A stretch of DNA of 64,000 nt, taken from Streptococcus suis. GTDB lineage: Bacteria; Bacillota; Bacilli; Lactobacillales; Streptococcaceae. Each line of letters starts with the position of its first letter. The first letter of the stretch is position 1. Below the pieces are notes generated by a model that did not search any database, had not been told where the DNA came from, and worked only from the letters and a program-made list of their open reading frames with translations. Below, in pieces: positions 53,829 through 62,847 of the stretch. The stretch covers positions 1,736,001-1,800,000 of the forward strand of contig CP025095.1 of NCBI GenBank assembly GCA_002831545.1, in the 5' to 3' direction. The position numbers were made by a program, and so were the translations under genes.

Positions 53829-55445
53829 TTATTTTTTGAGAACGATTGCCTCATACGGTCTTAATAATTGTCTATCCAAAAATGTAGCTTCATCGTAATT
53901 ATGCATAAACAATGAATACCCTTCGCTTGATACGTCAAATGCTTGCTCATCACTGGTGAAATTTACCAGAATGAGGAAATCATCCTGATCATCATATTTA
54001 CGGTAGGCCATTACCAAGCTATTTCCAGTCTCCATCACTTCATATTTTCCTTCAGACATACAAGGATACTCTTTCCGAAGAGCGATCAATTTTTGATAGG
54101 TATAGAAAAGCGATTGTTTGTCTGCAAGTGCTTTTTCAACGTTGATGTCTTTGACAGTATCTCCCAAAGCCAGCCAGGCTTGACCTGTACTGAAACCTGC
54201 ACCTTCTGCCCCTGTCCATTGCATTGGACGGCGAGCATTATCACGACCTTTAGCATTAATAGCAGTAATCAATTCCTCCTTGGTGAAGCCATTTTCAATC
54301 CGCTCCGCATACATGCGACGTGTTTCAATATCATCCGCTTGGCTAATATCAGTAATTGGTGTGTTAATCATACCAATTTCCTCACCTTGGTAGATATAAG
54401 GTGTCCCTGACATAAAATGAAGATAAATAGCTAACATTTTACCACTTAGTTCACGAAATGCAGGTCGATCATCACCGAAGCGAGAAATGGCACGAGGTAA
54501 ATCGTGGTTATTCCAGAAAAGCGAGTTCCAGCCTTTACCAACCAGTTCAGTCTGCCATTTGGAGAGAACCTTATGCAAACGTGCTGGATCAAGCGGTGCC
54601 AAATCCCACTTTTCTTTCCCTTCCTGCTGATCAAGTCCGACATGTTCAAATTGGAAAATCATCGAAAATTCTTTTCGATCAGGATGCGAATATAACTGAG
54701 CATTTTCTGGATTGGCACTCCAGGTTTCCCCAACAGTCACTAAGTCGTAAGCACCAAAGGTTTTCTCATTTAATTCCTGAATAAGAGGATGGAGAGTCGG
54801 TCCATCGGCTGTAATTAATTTTTCCGGTTCTTTTCCAATCAAATCAATCACATCTAGCCTGAAACCGCCGACACCTTTTTCAATCCAAAAATTGATCATG
54901 TCCCAGATTTCTTGTTTCAGAGCAGGATTTTTCCAGTTCAGATCCGGTTGCTTAACAGAGAATTGGTGGAGATAGTATTTGTTCAGATGTGGAACGTATT
55001 CCCATGCAGAGCCTGAGAAGGTCGAACGTAATTCATTCGGCTCATCAGCCCAAACATAATAGTCATAATAGGGATTATCTGGTCCTTTGAGGGCTTCTTG
55101 AAACCAGAAATGTTCATCCGAGGTATGATTAAGCACCAAATCCATGATTATTTTGATATTGCGCTTATGGCCTTCTGCAATCAGCTCTTCCATATCTTCC
55201 ATGGTCCCAAATTCTGGAGCAATTCCTTGGTAGTCACTGATGTCGTAACCATTGTCATCCATGGGTGACTGATAAACAGGACTGAGCCAAATAGCATCAA
55301 TTCCAAGCTCGTGAAGATAATCTAATCGGCTGATAATCCCTCGAATATCCCCTACTCCATCTCCATTTGAATCTTGAAAACTACGAGGGTAAATTTGGTA
55401 AATGACGGACTTCTTCCACCAATCTGTCTTTTGTATTTCTGGCAT
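53829..55445 (-). CDS. dexB: Glucan 1,6-alpha-glucosidase (GH13)
   Basis: 538 residues from the ATG at 55445 (SD AAAGGA). GH13 regions: DLVLNHTSDEH, GGFRLDVIDLIG (nucleophile Asp), VGETW (acid Glu) and FWNNHDLPR. Fits DexB, which releases glucose from isomaltosaccharides in the cytosol. Last gene of the msm-type operon; a hairpin at 55482-55506 before it could reduce read-through from gtfA. Confidence 0.92.
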   Translation of the reverse strand: MPEIQKTDWWKKSVIYQIYPRSFQDSNGDGVGDIRGIISRLDYLHELGIDAIWLSPVYQSPMDDNGYDISDYQGIAPEFGTMEDMEELIAEGHKRNIKIIMDLVLNHTSDEHFWFQEALKGPDNPYYDYYVWADEPNELRSTFSGSAWEYVPHLNKYYLHQFSVKQPDLNWKNPALKQEIWDMINFWIEKGVGGFRLDVIDLIGKEPEKLITADGPTLHPLIQELNEKTFGAYDLVTVGETWSANPENAQLYSHPDRKEFSMIFQFEHVGLDQQEGKEKWDLAPLDPARLHKVLSKWQTELVGKGWNSLFWNNHDLPRAISRFGDDRPAFRELSGKMLAIYLHFMSGTPYIYQGEEIGMINTPITDISQADDIETRRMYAERIENGFTKEELITAINAKGRDNARRPMQWTGAEGAGFSTGQAWLALGDTVKDINVEKALADKQSLFYTYQKLIALRKEYPCMSEGKYEVMETGNSLVMAYRKYDDQDDFLILVNFTSDEQAFDVSSEGYSLFMHNYDEATFLDRQLLRPYEAIVLKK

Positions 55446-55481
55446 GTGATTGATCCTTTCTGTACAATCTAATTTACGCAA

Positions 55482-55506
55482 GAAAAAGGGGAATCCCCCT
55501 CTTTCT
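55482..55506 (-). terminator. Intra-operon hairpin between gtfA and dexB
   Basis: Minus strand AAAGAGGGGGATTCCCCTTTTTC: a short GC stem with a T-run, terminator-like, in the 72-nt gap. Confidence 0.65.
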
Positions 55507-55517
55507 ATATAATCATA

Positions 55518-56966
55518 TTATAACTCAATTGTGGTAATTTTGCCCTCTTCTATTTCAACAATTTCAAAGGTTTTTTCTTTTAGGTTTGCTATTAGGCGGG
55601 CAGATACCCCTGCATCTTGATTATTCCAGAAAATTTCCATACTTGTTTCATCCAGCATCTTAACAGAGAACTCTCCGTCGAAAGCTGGACTTGTATTGCG
55701 GAATTTAAGGAGTCTGAACAAGGATTGTACAACTGGCCGTTGTACTTCGTGCTCAATTTCTTCCAAATCATAGTAATGGCGATTGATATTACGACCTTCC
55801 TTACTTGATTCTAAAAGTTCAATATCATTTTCGCCTGCAAGTAAACCAACATAGTAAATCTGTGGAATACCTGGTGCAAAACATTGAAGAACTCGCGCTA
55901 ATAGGTAATCTTGATCGTTATTGCCAAGGGCAGAATAATATGTACAGTTAATCTGATAAATATCCAAATTATTATAGGCTTCTGTACTATAAATTTTCTT
56001 CACATTAGCACCTTGTGCATATAAGGCTTCACGCGTTTCCTCTGTCTCCTCATCCGTCAGCAAATCCTTAACGTCCACAACCCCTATTCCATCATGTGTA
56101 TCAAGAGTTGTAAATTGCTTACGAGGGCAAATCTCCATCCAGTGAACCAGACGATTGACATGACCAGAATACAAAGCGTGGAGAACCAGCATTGGCAAGG
56201 CAAAGTCATAAACATAATAATCCTGTTCCGCAATTTTTTGCTGAATGGTGTAGTGTTCATGAATTTCTGGTAAGATTTCTACATCTTTTGGTGCCAATAA
56301 CTGACGTGGAAAATGGAGCATTTCCCAAATATCAGGCTCCACAAAGAAACAGTTGGTTCCTATTTTTTTATTGGCATAAGCAAAGGCGTCCAAACGAATG
56401 ATCGAAGCTCCATGTTCTGCCAACTGTTCCAGATTTTCTTGGATGAACTGGCGTGTTGTCTCTGTAGTCACATCCAAGTCAATCTGCTCTTCATCAAAGG
56501 TACACCATACCTTCTCCTCGCTACCATCAGCAAATGTTGCAATTCGATATGGAGCACGAGGTTTACGTTTGTATATCAAATCAACATCTTCTTGCGTTGG
56601 TTCACCATTTGGCCAAAAGTTTTTATAGCGAATAAACAAATCCGCATAAGCTGATTCATCTTTCTTTTCAAGAAAATCAAGAAAATAAGGAGATTTTGCA
56701 GAAATATGATTGATCATAAAATCGAACATTAGATAATAGTCCTTGCTCAATGCTTCAATATCTGACCAATCTCCAAATGCAGGATCTACCTTTGTATAAT
56801 CCATTGGCGCAAACCCACGGTCACCTGATGATGGGAAAAACGGCAGAATATGGATACCTCCCACAACATCCTTTAATGGCCCCTCAAGAACTTTTTTCAA
56901 ATCCTTGAGATTCTTTCCTAAACTATCCGAATAAGTAATCAACATCGCTTGATTTTTAATTTTCAT
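55518..56966 (-). CDS. gtfA: Sucrose phosphorylase (GH13)
   Basis: 482 residues from the ATG at 56966 (SD AAGGAGAA). Motifs [15 protein letters not shown] (nucleophile), LPEIHEHY and LDTHDGIGV are typical of GH13 subfamily 18. It splits sucrose with phosphate into glucose-1-phosphate and fructose. Order after msmEFG as in S. mutans. A hairpin (AAAGGTTGA...TTCAACCTTT) at 57003-57033 lies just before it. Confidence 0.94.
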   Translation of the reverse strand: MKIKNQAMLITYSDSLGKNLKDLKKVLEGPLKDVVGGIHILPFFPSSGDRGFAPMDYTKVDPAFGDWSDIEALSKDYYLMFDFMINHISAKSPYFLDFLEKKDESAYADLFIRYKNFWPNGEPTQEDVDLIYKRKPRAPYRIATFADGSEEKVWCTFDEEQIDLDVTTETTRQFIQENLEQLAEHGASIIRLDAFAYANKKIGTNCFFVEPDIWEMLHFPRQLLAPKDVEILPEIHEHYTIQQKIAEQDYYVYDFALPMLVLHALYSGHVNRLVHWMEICPRKQFTTLDTHDGIGVVDVKDLLTDEETEETREALYAQGANVKKIYSTEAYNNLDIYQINCTYYSALGNNDQDYLLARVLQCFAPGIPQIYYVGLLAGENDIELLESSKEGRNINRHYYDLEEIEHEVQRPVVQSLFRLLKFRNTSPAFDGEFSVKMLDETSMEIFWNNQDAGVSARLIANLKEKTFEIVEIEEGKITTIEL

Positions 56967-57035
56967 AGATTTTCTCCTTTGTAAGCCTTTTCTTTTTTCA
57001 TTGTTAGAAAAGGTTGAACAAGTCAACCTTTCGAT

Positions 57036-57866
57036 TTATTTGACAGAACCACTCGTCATACCTGAAATAATATGTTTTTGGAAGACAAGATAGACAAGTA
57101 AGATTGGAATAATTCCCACCACATAGGATGCAAATGATGGTCCATAATCACTGAAATACATGCCTTGATAGTTGTATTGGAAAAGTGGTAAAGTCCACAT
57201 GCTTTGGTCACGGTTCAATACCAATAGGGGCAAGAGGAAATCGTTCCAGACCCAGAGGGCATTGATAATCAAAACAGTTGCATGCATAGGTTTCATGAGT
57301 GGGAAAATGATTTTCCAGTACATGGTAAATTTATCACAGCCATCAATAGCTGCCGCCTCATCCATTTCCTCAGGAACAATGGTCTTAATATAGCCGACAT
57401 AGAGGAAGAGTGCCTGAGGAACTGCATAGGTCAAATAGAGGATAATCAAGCCGACAATATTGTTCAAGCCAAGGCTAGACATCAATTTGGTCATTGGGAG
57501 CATAATCACCTGGAAAGGTACAAAAATCCCAATAATCAAGAAAAAGTAGATAAAGTTAAATACTGTCTGGCGTTTCATTTGACGGGCTACGGCGAAAGCT
57601 GCCATTGGAATAACAAGTAAAATCAAGCCAACAGCTACAATCGTAATCAAGGCAGAATTGCCAAAATATTGAACAATCCCGTCATTAAACAAGCGTTCGT
57701 AGTTATTTAAGGTGAAATGTTCAGGAAGACCAAAGAAATTGCTCGTGATTTCCTTGGTTGGTTTGAACGAACTTATAATCGTCACAAGTAGCGGAATAAA
57801 CATGAAGAGAATACCGCTGAAGAGCACGAGATAGACCCACCAATTATTCTGTTTTTGAGTATTCAT
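57036..57866 (-). CDS. msmG: Sugar ABC transporter permease (MsmG-like)
   Basis: 276 residues from the ATG at 57866 (SD AGGAGG). Six TM segments and the EAA loop MDEAAAIDGCDKFTMYWKII that docks the ATPase. CUT1 class, partner of MsmF. No msmK ATPase is in this window, so a shared MsmK from elsewhere is expected. Confidence 0.9.
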   Translation of the reverse strand: MNTQKQNNWWVYLVLFSGILFMFIPLLVTIISSFKPTKEITSNFFGLPEHFTLNNYERLFNDGIVQYFGNSALITIVAVGLILLVIPMAAFAVARQMKRQTVFNFIYFFLIIGIFVPFQVIMLPMTKLMSSLGLNNIVGLIILYLTYAVPQALFLYVGYIKTIVPEEMDEAAAIDGCDKFTMYWKIIFPLMKPMHATVLIINALWVWNDFLLPLLVLNRDQSMWTLPLFQYNYQGMYFSDYGPSFASYVVGIIPILLVYLVFQKHIISGMTSGSVK

Positions 57867-57876
57867 GACAGTCCTC

Positions 57877-58752
57877 CTAAATTTCAAATTTCTTCGAAAT
57901 TCTCATCTGAATCAATGAGATGACAATAATGAAGATGAAGAGTACTACAGCCAAAGCATTGGCATAAGAGAATTTGTTGTCTACAAAGGCATAGTTGTAA
58001 ACGAGTAAGCCCAAGGACTCTGTTTTCCCATCAGGACCACCACTTGTCAGTGCAAAGATAAGGTCAAATGCTGTCAAACCTGATTTCATTGCCAAGATGA
58101 AAACCATACTGATGGACGGTAACAAGAAGGGCAGCTCAATGTTGAAAAACTGTTGAGAACGAGTCGCACCATCAATAGCAGCTGCTTCTTTCACATCTTC
58201 TGGAATACTTTGTAAACCAGACAAGAAGATGATGACTGGCATTGCCAACCCTTGCCAAAGAGCCACAAAAAGTACGGCTGGAATGACACTATTTTCTTGA
58301 ACCAATAAGTTTTCCATCAACCAATCGATATGCAGAATCTCACCAATTTGTGTGAAACCATAGTTGAACAATTGGACAAAAATCAATCCTAACGTAACTG
58401 TGGATAGCACTGCTGGGAAGAAATACCAGGTTCTAAAGAAACCAACCGCTTTAATCTTACGATTTAGGAGACTAGCCAACCAAATCCCAATAACAATTTC
58501 TCCGATGACCAAACCAATGGTGAAGATAATGGTAAAGGTCATGGAAGTATAAAAATCAGGATTTTTTAAGATGTCTAGATAGTTTTGAATACCAATTAAA
58601 CTAAAATCCGATGTCAATCCATTCCAATCCGTCAAGCTATAATAGATACCTGTAAATAGGGGATAGAAGAAAAAGATTAACTGTAAGCCAATTGGTATGG
58701 CAACAAATAGATAGGGCCAATATTTAGCAATAAATCCTTTTTGATTCATCAT
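57877..58752 (-). CDS. msmF: Sugar ABC transporter permease (MsmF-like)
   Basis: 291 residues, six TM segments, EAA motif VKEAAAIDGATRSQQFF. Two adjacent ATGs (58752 and 58749) lie behind GGAG; the second has better spacing. CUT1 permease paired with MsmG. Confidence 0.9.
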   Translation of the reverse strand: MMNQKGFIAKYWPYLFVAIPIGLQLIFFFYPLFTGIYYSLTDWNGLTSDFSLIGIQNYLDILKNPDFYTSMTFTIIFTIGLVIGEIVIGIWLASLLNRKIKAVGFFRTWYFFPAVLSTVTLGLIFVQLFNYGFTQIGEILHIDWLMENLLVQENSVIPAVLFVALWQGLAMPVIIFLSGLQSIPEDVKEAAAIDGATRSQQFFNIELPFLLPSISMVFILAMKSGLTAFDLIFALTSGGPDGKTESLGLLVYNYAFVDNKFSYANALAVVLFIFIIVISLIQMRISKKFEI

Positions 58753-58832
58753 GGTACTCCTTTTTGATAAAGTTATAGTTACTTAGTCTCAGTTCAAGGA
58801 ATCCCATAGGATTACTAAAACTGACACTAGGC

Positions 58833-58876
58833 AACTATAAGGAGGCTAGGCTGCAACTAGCCTCTGCTTATAGTTT
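58833..58876. promoter_or_regulatory. Strong hairpin between msmE and msmF
   Basis: AACTATAAGGAGGCTAG and CTAGCCTCTGCTTATAGTT pair around a 7-nt loop. In the operon sense no U-run follows, so it probably stabilises the 3' end of the msmE message and lets the binding protein exceed the permease. Confidence 0.65.
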
Positions 58877-58883
58877 TTCGGAA

Positions 58884-60125
58884 TTATTTTTTCATTGGGT
58901 CAAAGAATGCATTCAATTCGTCCGCAAGCTTATCTGCCTTTGGATCTTTGATTGTTTCTACAGCAATGGTCCAGAAATCATTTTGCGATGTCCATTCTTT
59001 ATGCAACCATGCAATTTGCTTATCAGTAAAGGCATATTGGGCAACTCCTTCAATTTCTGGGAACTTTCCTTCTGTTTCAACTCCCTCGACAGAGGTTGGC
59101 GAACCGTCTACATCATAATATTTTTGCATGACTTCTTTGCTAGACATATAAGCGAGGAACTTTTTAGCTTCTTCTGGGTGTTCCGTCTTGGCACTGATTG
59201 ACAAAGCTAAGTCGGCACCACCGATAGTCACATCATCCCCTTCTTTTTCTCCAGGGAAAGCAAAGATACCATAATCCAAATCAGCATTCTGTTGATTGAT
59301 GACTGCAGCAGCCCAGCTACCTTGTGGCATCATGAGAGCTTTGCCATCTGCAAATGCTGCGACAGCATCGGCATACTTAGCTCCAGAAAATCCTGATTGA
59401 CCATTGTCATGTAATAAGTCGAATGATTTAACAACTGCTTGAGTAACTGGGTTATCAGCTGAGATACTTCCTTTGCCACTACGAACAAGTATATCTTGAG
59501 CTTGATCATAACCACCAGCTGCGCTCACCCATGCCAATTGATGGAAACCATTTAGTGACCAAGAGTCAGCCAATGATAATGCAAACGGTGTTTCCCCTTT
59601 TTCTTTGATTGTTGCTACTAATTTCTCAAATTCAGCAGTCGTTTTAGGAACATCTAACCCTAACTCTTTAAATTTAGTCTTGTTATAATAAATACCATAA
59701 ACATTAGTATTTAATGGAAGTGAATAAATTTTATTATCAACAGCATAGCTCTCCGCAGCGCCTGCTTTCAAATTTCCAACACCGGCATCCTCTCCAAGTT
59801 CCAAGAACCGACCATCTTTTGCCCATGCCTCAAAATCTGCGGCAACTGGGTAAACGTTGATAATATCTGGTTCTTCATTATTAGCCATACGGGTTTTTAA
59901 AATCGTTTCTGCATCTGGAACACTTGAAAATTTAATACTAATATTCGGATTAGCTTTTTCAAAATCAGTAATTATTTCCTGCAAAGTCGCTTGCATCTCT
60001 GGTTTTTGCGAGAAATATTCTAGTTCAACTTTATCGCTAGACCCCGCTGAACCATTCCCACATGCTGCTAGCAAACTAGCAAAAGCAATCACAGATGCAC
60101 TTTTAACGAATTTTGTAAATTTCAT
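58884..60125 (-). CDS. msmE: Sugar-binding lipoprotein (MsmE-like)
   Basis: 413 residues: signal peptide with lipobox LLAACGN, family 1 solute-binding fold (EYFSQKPEMQATLQEIITDFE, NNEEPDIINVYP, EGKFPEIEGV AQYAF end). Binds the imported sugar. Second gene of the operon after the GH32 gene. A close paralogue is at the right edge (62848-64000). Confidence 0.93.
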   Translation of the reverse strand: MKFTKFVKSASVIAFASLLAACGNGSAGSSDKVELEYFSQKPEMQATLQEIITDFEKANPNISIKFSSVPDAETILKTRMANNEEPDIINVYPVAADFEAWAKDGRFLELGEDAGVGNLKAGAAESYAVDNKIYSLPLNTNVYGIYYNKTKFKELGLDVPKTTAEFEKLVATIKEKGETPFALSLADSWSLNGFHQLAWVSAAGGYDQAQDILVRSGKGSISADNPVTQAVVKSFDLLHDNGQSGFSGAKYADAVAAFADGKALMMPQGSWAAAVINQQNADLDYGIFAFPGEKEGDDVTIGGADLALSISAKTEHPEEAKKFLAYMSSKEVMQKYYDVDGSPTSVEGVETEGKFPEIEGVAQYAFTDKQIAWLHKEWTSQNDFWTIAVETIKDPKADKLADELNAFFDPMKK

Positions 60126-60149
60126 TTTCTTTCTCCTCCTATAAATAGG

Positions 60150-61604
60150 TCATTTGGTAATAATATCGTATTTTTCAACTGATAATGTGACCGTTCCTTG
60201 ACTCTGGAAACGAATGCCATCTGCTTCAAGTGGCGTTTCAATTTCCATACTAAACACTTGCTTCCCTCCATTGATAAACAATTCAATGGAATGACTATCC
60301 AAAATAAAGCGACAGGTGATTGAATCTTGGAGGTCTACCGCTACTTTTCTGAAACAATTCTGATCTAATCTAAGTCCAGAATAGGTTCGATCAACTTCTA
60401 GCGTATTAGTCTGCCGATTAAATTTGAAACTGGTATATAAGTCATCTTTGCAAGCTAGATCAATTTGGAATGTTGTCCATTCTTTACCAGTCAAACTGAG
60501 CTGTAAATCAATAAATCTACCTTTCAAATCTGGTTCTTGATAGGCTCCATCAATGGTGGTTGAAAATTGAAGTTTATTTTGACGATAAGCCTCTAGTTCC
60601 CGAATCGGTTGCTGGATGAGCTTACCATCTTCTAAGCTAAGCTCTCTCGGAAGAGTCATCATAGCCTGCCACTCTAAATTTTCTAAATCAGAAATCGAAT
60701 TCCACGATTTCATCCATCCAATAAGAATCTGTCTCCCATCACTCAGACGACACGTTTGTGGTGCATAAAAATCCAAACCATAATCAAGAGATTTTCCTTC
60801 ACCTTTATCAAATTTATGATTTTCTCTGTCATAATTTCCAATAAAATAGACTGAATTGTGACCATTATGGAATTCTAGGTCTTTAGCTCTCATGTGTTGA
60901 GGTGAGCAGATTAGAACGGATTGACCATCAATTTCAAAAAAGTCCGGGCATTCCCACATGCTACCATACTCTCCTGTATCATTGCTCGCAAGTACTCCCT
61001 TATAGGACCATTCTTGTAAATTCTGACTTGAAAATAGTTGGATTTGACCACGCCCATCTATATCCAAGTTTCCAACAACCAGATTGTATAGTCCATCTTC
61101 TTTCCAAACTTTTGGATCACGAAAATGTTCTCTACTAAAACCGTCAGGCAGTAGATTTCCTGTCAATACTGGATTCGTATTAACTTTTTTATAATCAACT
61201 CCATCTCCAACGGCTAAACATTGGTCTTGAACAACTTCAATCTGCCCACTACTGTTTTCTTGTTTTCGAACCCCTGTATAAATTAGATAGTGTTTTCCCT
61301 CGTGCTCCACTGCACTTCCTGAAAAGCATCCTTCCTGGTCATACCATTGGTCGGGTGCTAGAGCCACGGGCAAATCTTTCCAAACTACCATGTCTTCCGT
61401 CACTTGGTGTCCCCAGTGCATGGGCCCCCACTTGATATCATAAGGATAATACTGATAAAATAGATGGACTTTACCTTGAAATTCTGAAAGTCCATTCGGA
61501 TCATTTAGCCAACCAACAGGTGGGCTAACATGAAATCGTGGCCTTGTATCCGAAGCAACATGATGCTGGGAAACATAATCTCTAGCCTTTTTCAAGTTTT
61601 GCAT
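60150..61604 (-). CDS. GH32 sucrose-6-phosphate hydrolase / beta-fructosidase
   Basis: 484 residues. The GH32 motifs are WLNDPNGLSEF (nucleophile Asp), FRDPKVW (stabiliser) and WECPDFF (acid Glu), with a C-terminal beta-sandwich. No signal peptide, so cytosolic; it cleaves imported sucrose or a fructose-containing oligosaccharide. In S. mutans the msm operon begins with an alpha-galactosidase; here a GH32 enzyme takes that place, as in the pneumococcal sus operon. First gene of the operon. Confidence 0.92.
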   Translation of the reverse strand: MQNLKKARDYVSQHHVASDTRPRFHVSPPVGWLNDPNGLSEFQGKVHLFYQYYPYDIKWGPMHWGHQVTEDMVVWKDLPVALAPDQWYDQEGCFSGSAVEHEGKHYLIYTGVRKQENSSGQIEVVQDQCLAVGDGVDYKKVNTNPVLTGNLLPDGFSREHFRDPKVWKEDGLYNLVVGNLDIDGRGQIQLFSSQNLQEWSYKGVLASNDTGEYGSMWECPDFFEIDGQSVLICSPQHMRAKDLEFHNGHNSVYFIGNYDRENHKFDKGEGKSLDYGLDFYAPQTCRLSDGRQILIGWMKSWNSISDLENLEWQAMMTLPRELSLEDGKLIQQPIRELEAYRQNKLQFSTTIDGAYQEPDLKGRFIDLQLSLTGKEWTTFQIDLACKDDLYTSFKFNRQTNTLEVDRTYSGLRLDQNCFRKVAVDLQDSITCRFILDSHSIELFINGGKQVFSMEIETPLEADGIRFQSQGTVTLSVEKYDIITK

Positions 61605-61631
61605 CCTTCACCCCCGGATGTTATTTGTGAT

Positions 61632-61643
61632 GTAACCGGTTAC
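61632..61643. promoter_or_regulatory. Palindromic operator, LacI type
   Basis: GTAACCGGTTAC, a perfect 12-bp palindrome with central CG, in the 167-nt gap between the GH32 gene and the divergent LacI-family gene. Probable site for that regulator. About 40 nt away, TTGTCAAGCGTTTTCAA resembles a CcpA site but has one extra base. Confidence 0.75.
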
Positions 61644-61716
61644 TTACTGGTATTGTACCCTTTTAGTTTTTGATTGTCAAGCGTTTTCAAAAATATTTTT
61701 CTAAATTGAAAAAAGA

Positions 61717-61745
61717 TTGACACATAGCGATTTTCACTATATAAT
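61717..61745 (+). promoter_or_regulatory. Promoter of the LacI-family regulator gene
   Basis: TTGACA at 61717, 17-nt spacer, TATAAT at 61740, 26 nt before the ATG. Confidence 0.85.
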
Positions 61746-61771
61746 ACTGAAAACAAAGAAAGGCTTTTCAA

Positions 61772-62788
61772 ATGAAGCAACAAAAGGTTACATTTGCGGA
61801 TATTGCAAAACATACAAATTTTTCAAAGACAACCATATCACGATATTTTAATAATCCCGATTCATTAACAGATGCCAGCAAACAAAAGATTGAAAGAGCA
61901 TTAATTGAACTGGGTTACCAAGAAAATAAACTGGCAAAAGTATTAGCCAAAGGTAAAACGGAGTTCATCGGTATTATCATACCAAATCTATTTCTCCACT
62001 TTTATGCGGCTATTTTAGAAGAAATATTAGCTACCTATAAAAAAAATAATTACAAATTCTTAGTTTTCATCGGTGATGACAATATTGAGACCGAACGAGA
62101 GTATATCCAAGAATTATTGGCTTATAATATCGAAGGATTGATTGTATTAAGTCATACCATTACTTCTGAAGAATTAGCCAGTTACAATGTTCCTGTGGTT
62201 TCAATTGAGCGCGAATCACAATATATTTCTAGCATTGAAACCGATAACTATCTCGGAGCCATTCAAGCTACAGGTTCTTTAATCAAGAATAACTGTGATA
62301 TACTTATCCATATTAATGGAAAATTGAAAGAAAATATACCTGCCTATAATCGAGTCAAAGGTTTCGAAACAATGTGTCAGGACAGTGATGTAGAATACAG
62401 AATCTTTGCAACTGACCTAGGTAGTTCTTACCATCAGATTCAAACTGAATTACAGCACCATTTTGAGACGATTGAGGCTAACTATCAAGGTAAGCGCAAA
62501 GGAATTTTCTTTGCTAACGATACCTATGCCTCTATCTTTGTCAATATCCTATTTCAAAAATATGGTCATTTCCCTGAGGATTATCGTATCGTAGGATTTG
62601 ATGATTCTCCGATTGCATCGGAAACAATTATCCCATTGACAACTATCAGACAAGATTTAAAGGCTATTTCTCACACAGCTTTAGAAGTTTTGAGCCAGCA
62701 AATAGAAGAACGAAAGAAAGAAATTATTTCGCCTATCCAACATCGCGAGATTGCTCCAAAATTGATTAAGCGCTCCACAACATTTTAA
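61772..62788 (+). CDS. LacI-family transcriptional regulator of the sugar operon
   Basis: 338 residues: N-terminal HTH (VTFADIAKHTNFSKTTISRYFNN), hinge with EALGYQ-like ALIELGYQENKLAKVL, and a periplasmic-binding fold effector domain (EFIGIIIPNLF, GIFFANDTYAS, GFDDSPIASE). Divergent from the GH32-msm operon and with a palindrome between, so it probably controls both. Similar to ScrR/SusR types. SD AGAAAGG. Confidence 0.93.
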   Translation: MKQQKVTFADIAKHTNFSKTTISRYFNNPDSLTDASKQKIERALIELGYQENKLAKVLAKGKTEFIGIIIPNLFLHFYAAILEEILATYKKNNYKFLVFIGDDNIETEREYIQELLAYNIEGLIVLSHTITSEELASYNVPVVSIERESQYISSIETDNYLGAIQATGSLIKNNCDILIHINGKLKENIPAYNRVKGFETMCQDSDVEYRIFATDLGSSYHQIQTELQHHFETIEANYQGKRKGIFFANDTYASIFVNILFQKYGHFPEDYRIVGFDDSPIASETIIPLTTIRQDLKAISHTALEVLSQQIEERKKEIISPIQHREIAPKLIKRSTTF

Positions 62789-62794
62789 AATAAC

Positions 62795-62838
62795 GGCTAC
62801 CTAGTAGAAATAAAATATCGTTACTAGGTAACCTTTTT
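62795..62838. terminator. Bidirectional terminator between regulator and second binding protein
   Basis: GGCTACCTAGTA pairs with TACTAGGTAACC, followed by TTTTTTA; A-run on the other side. Confidence 0.85.
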
Positions 62839-62847
62839 TATTGTTCA

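Noticed and set aside
61675..61691. CcpA (cre) site TTGTCAAGCGTTTTCAA
   Set aside because: One base longer than the consensus between the half sites; kept only as a remark under the operator.
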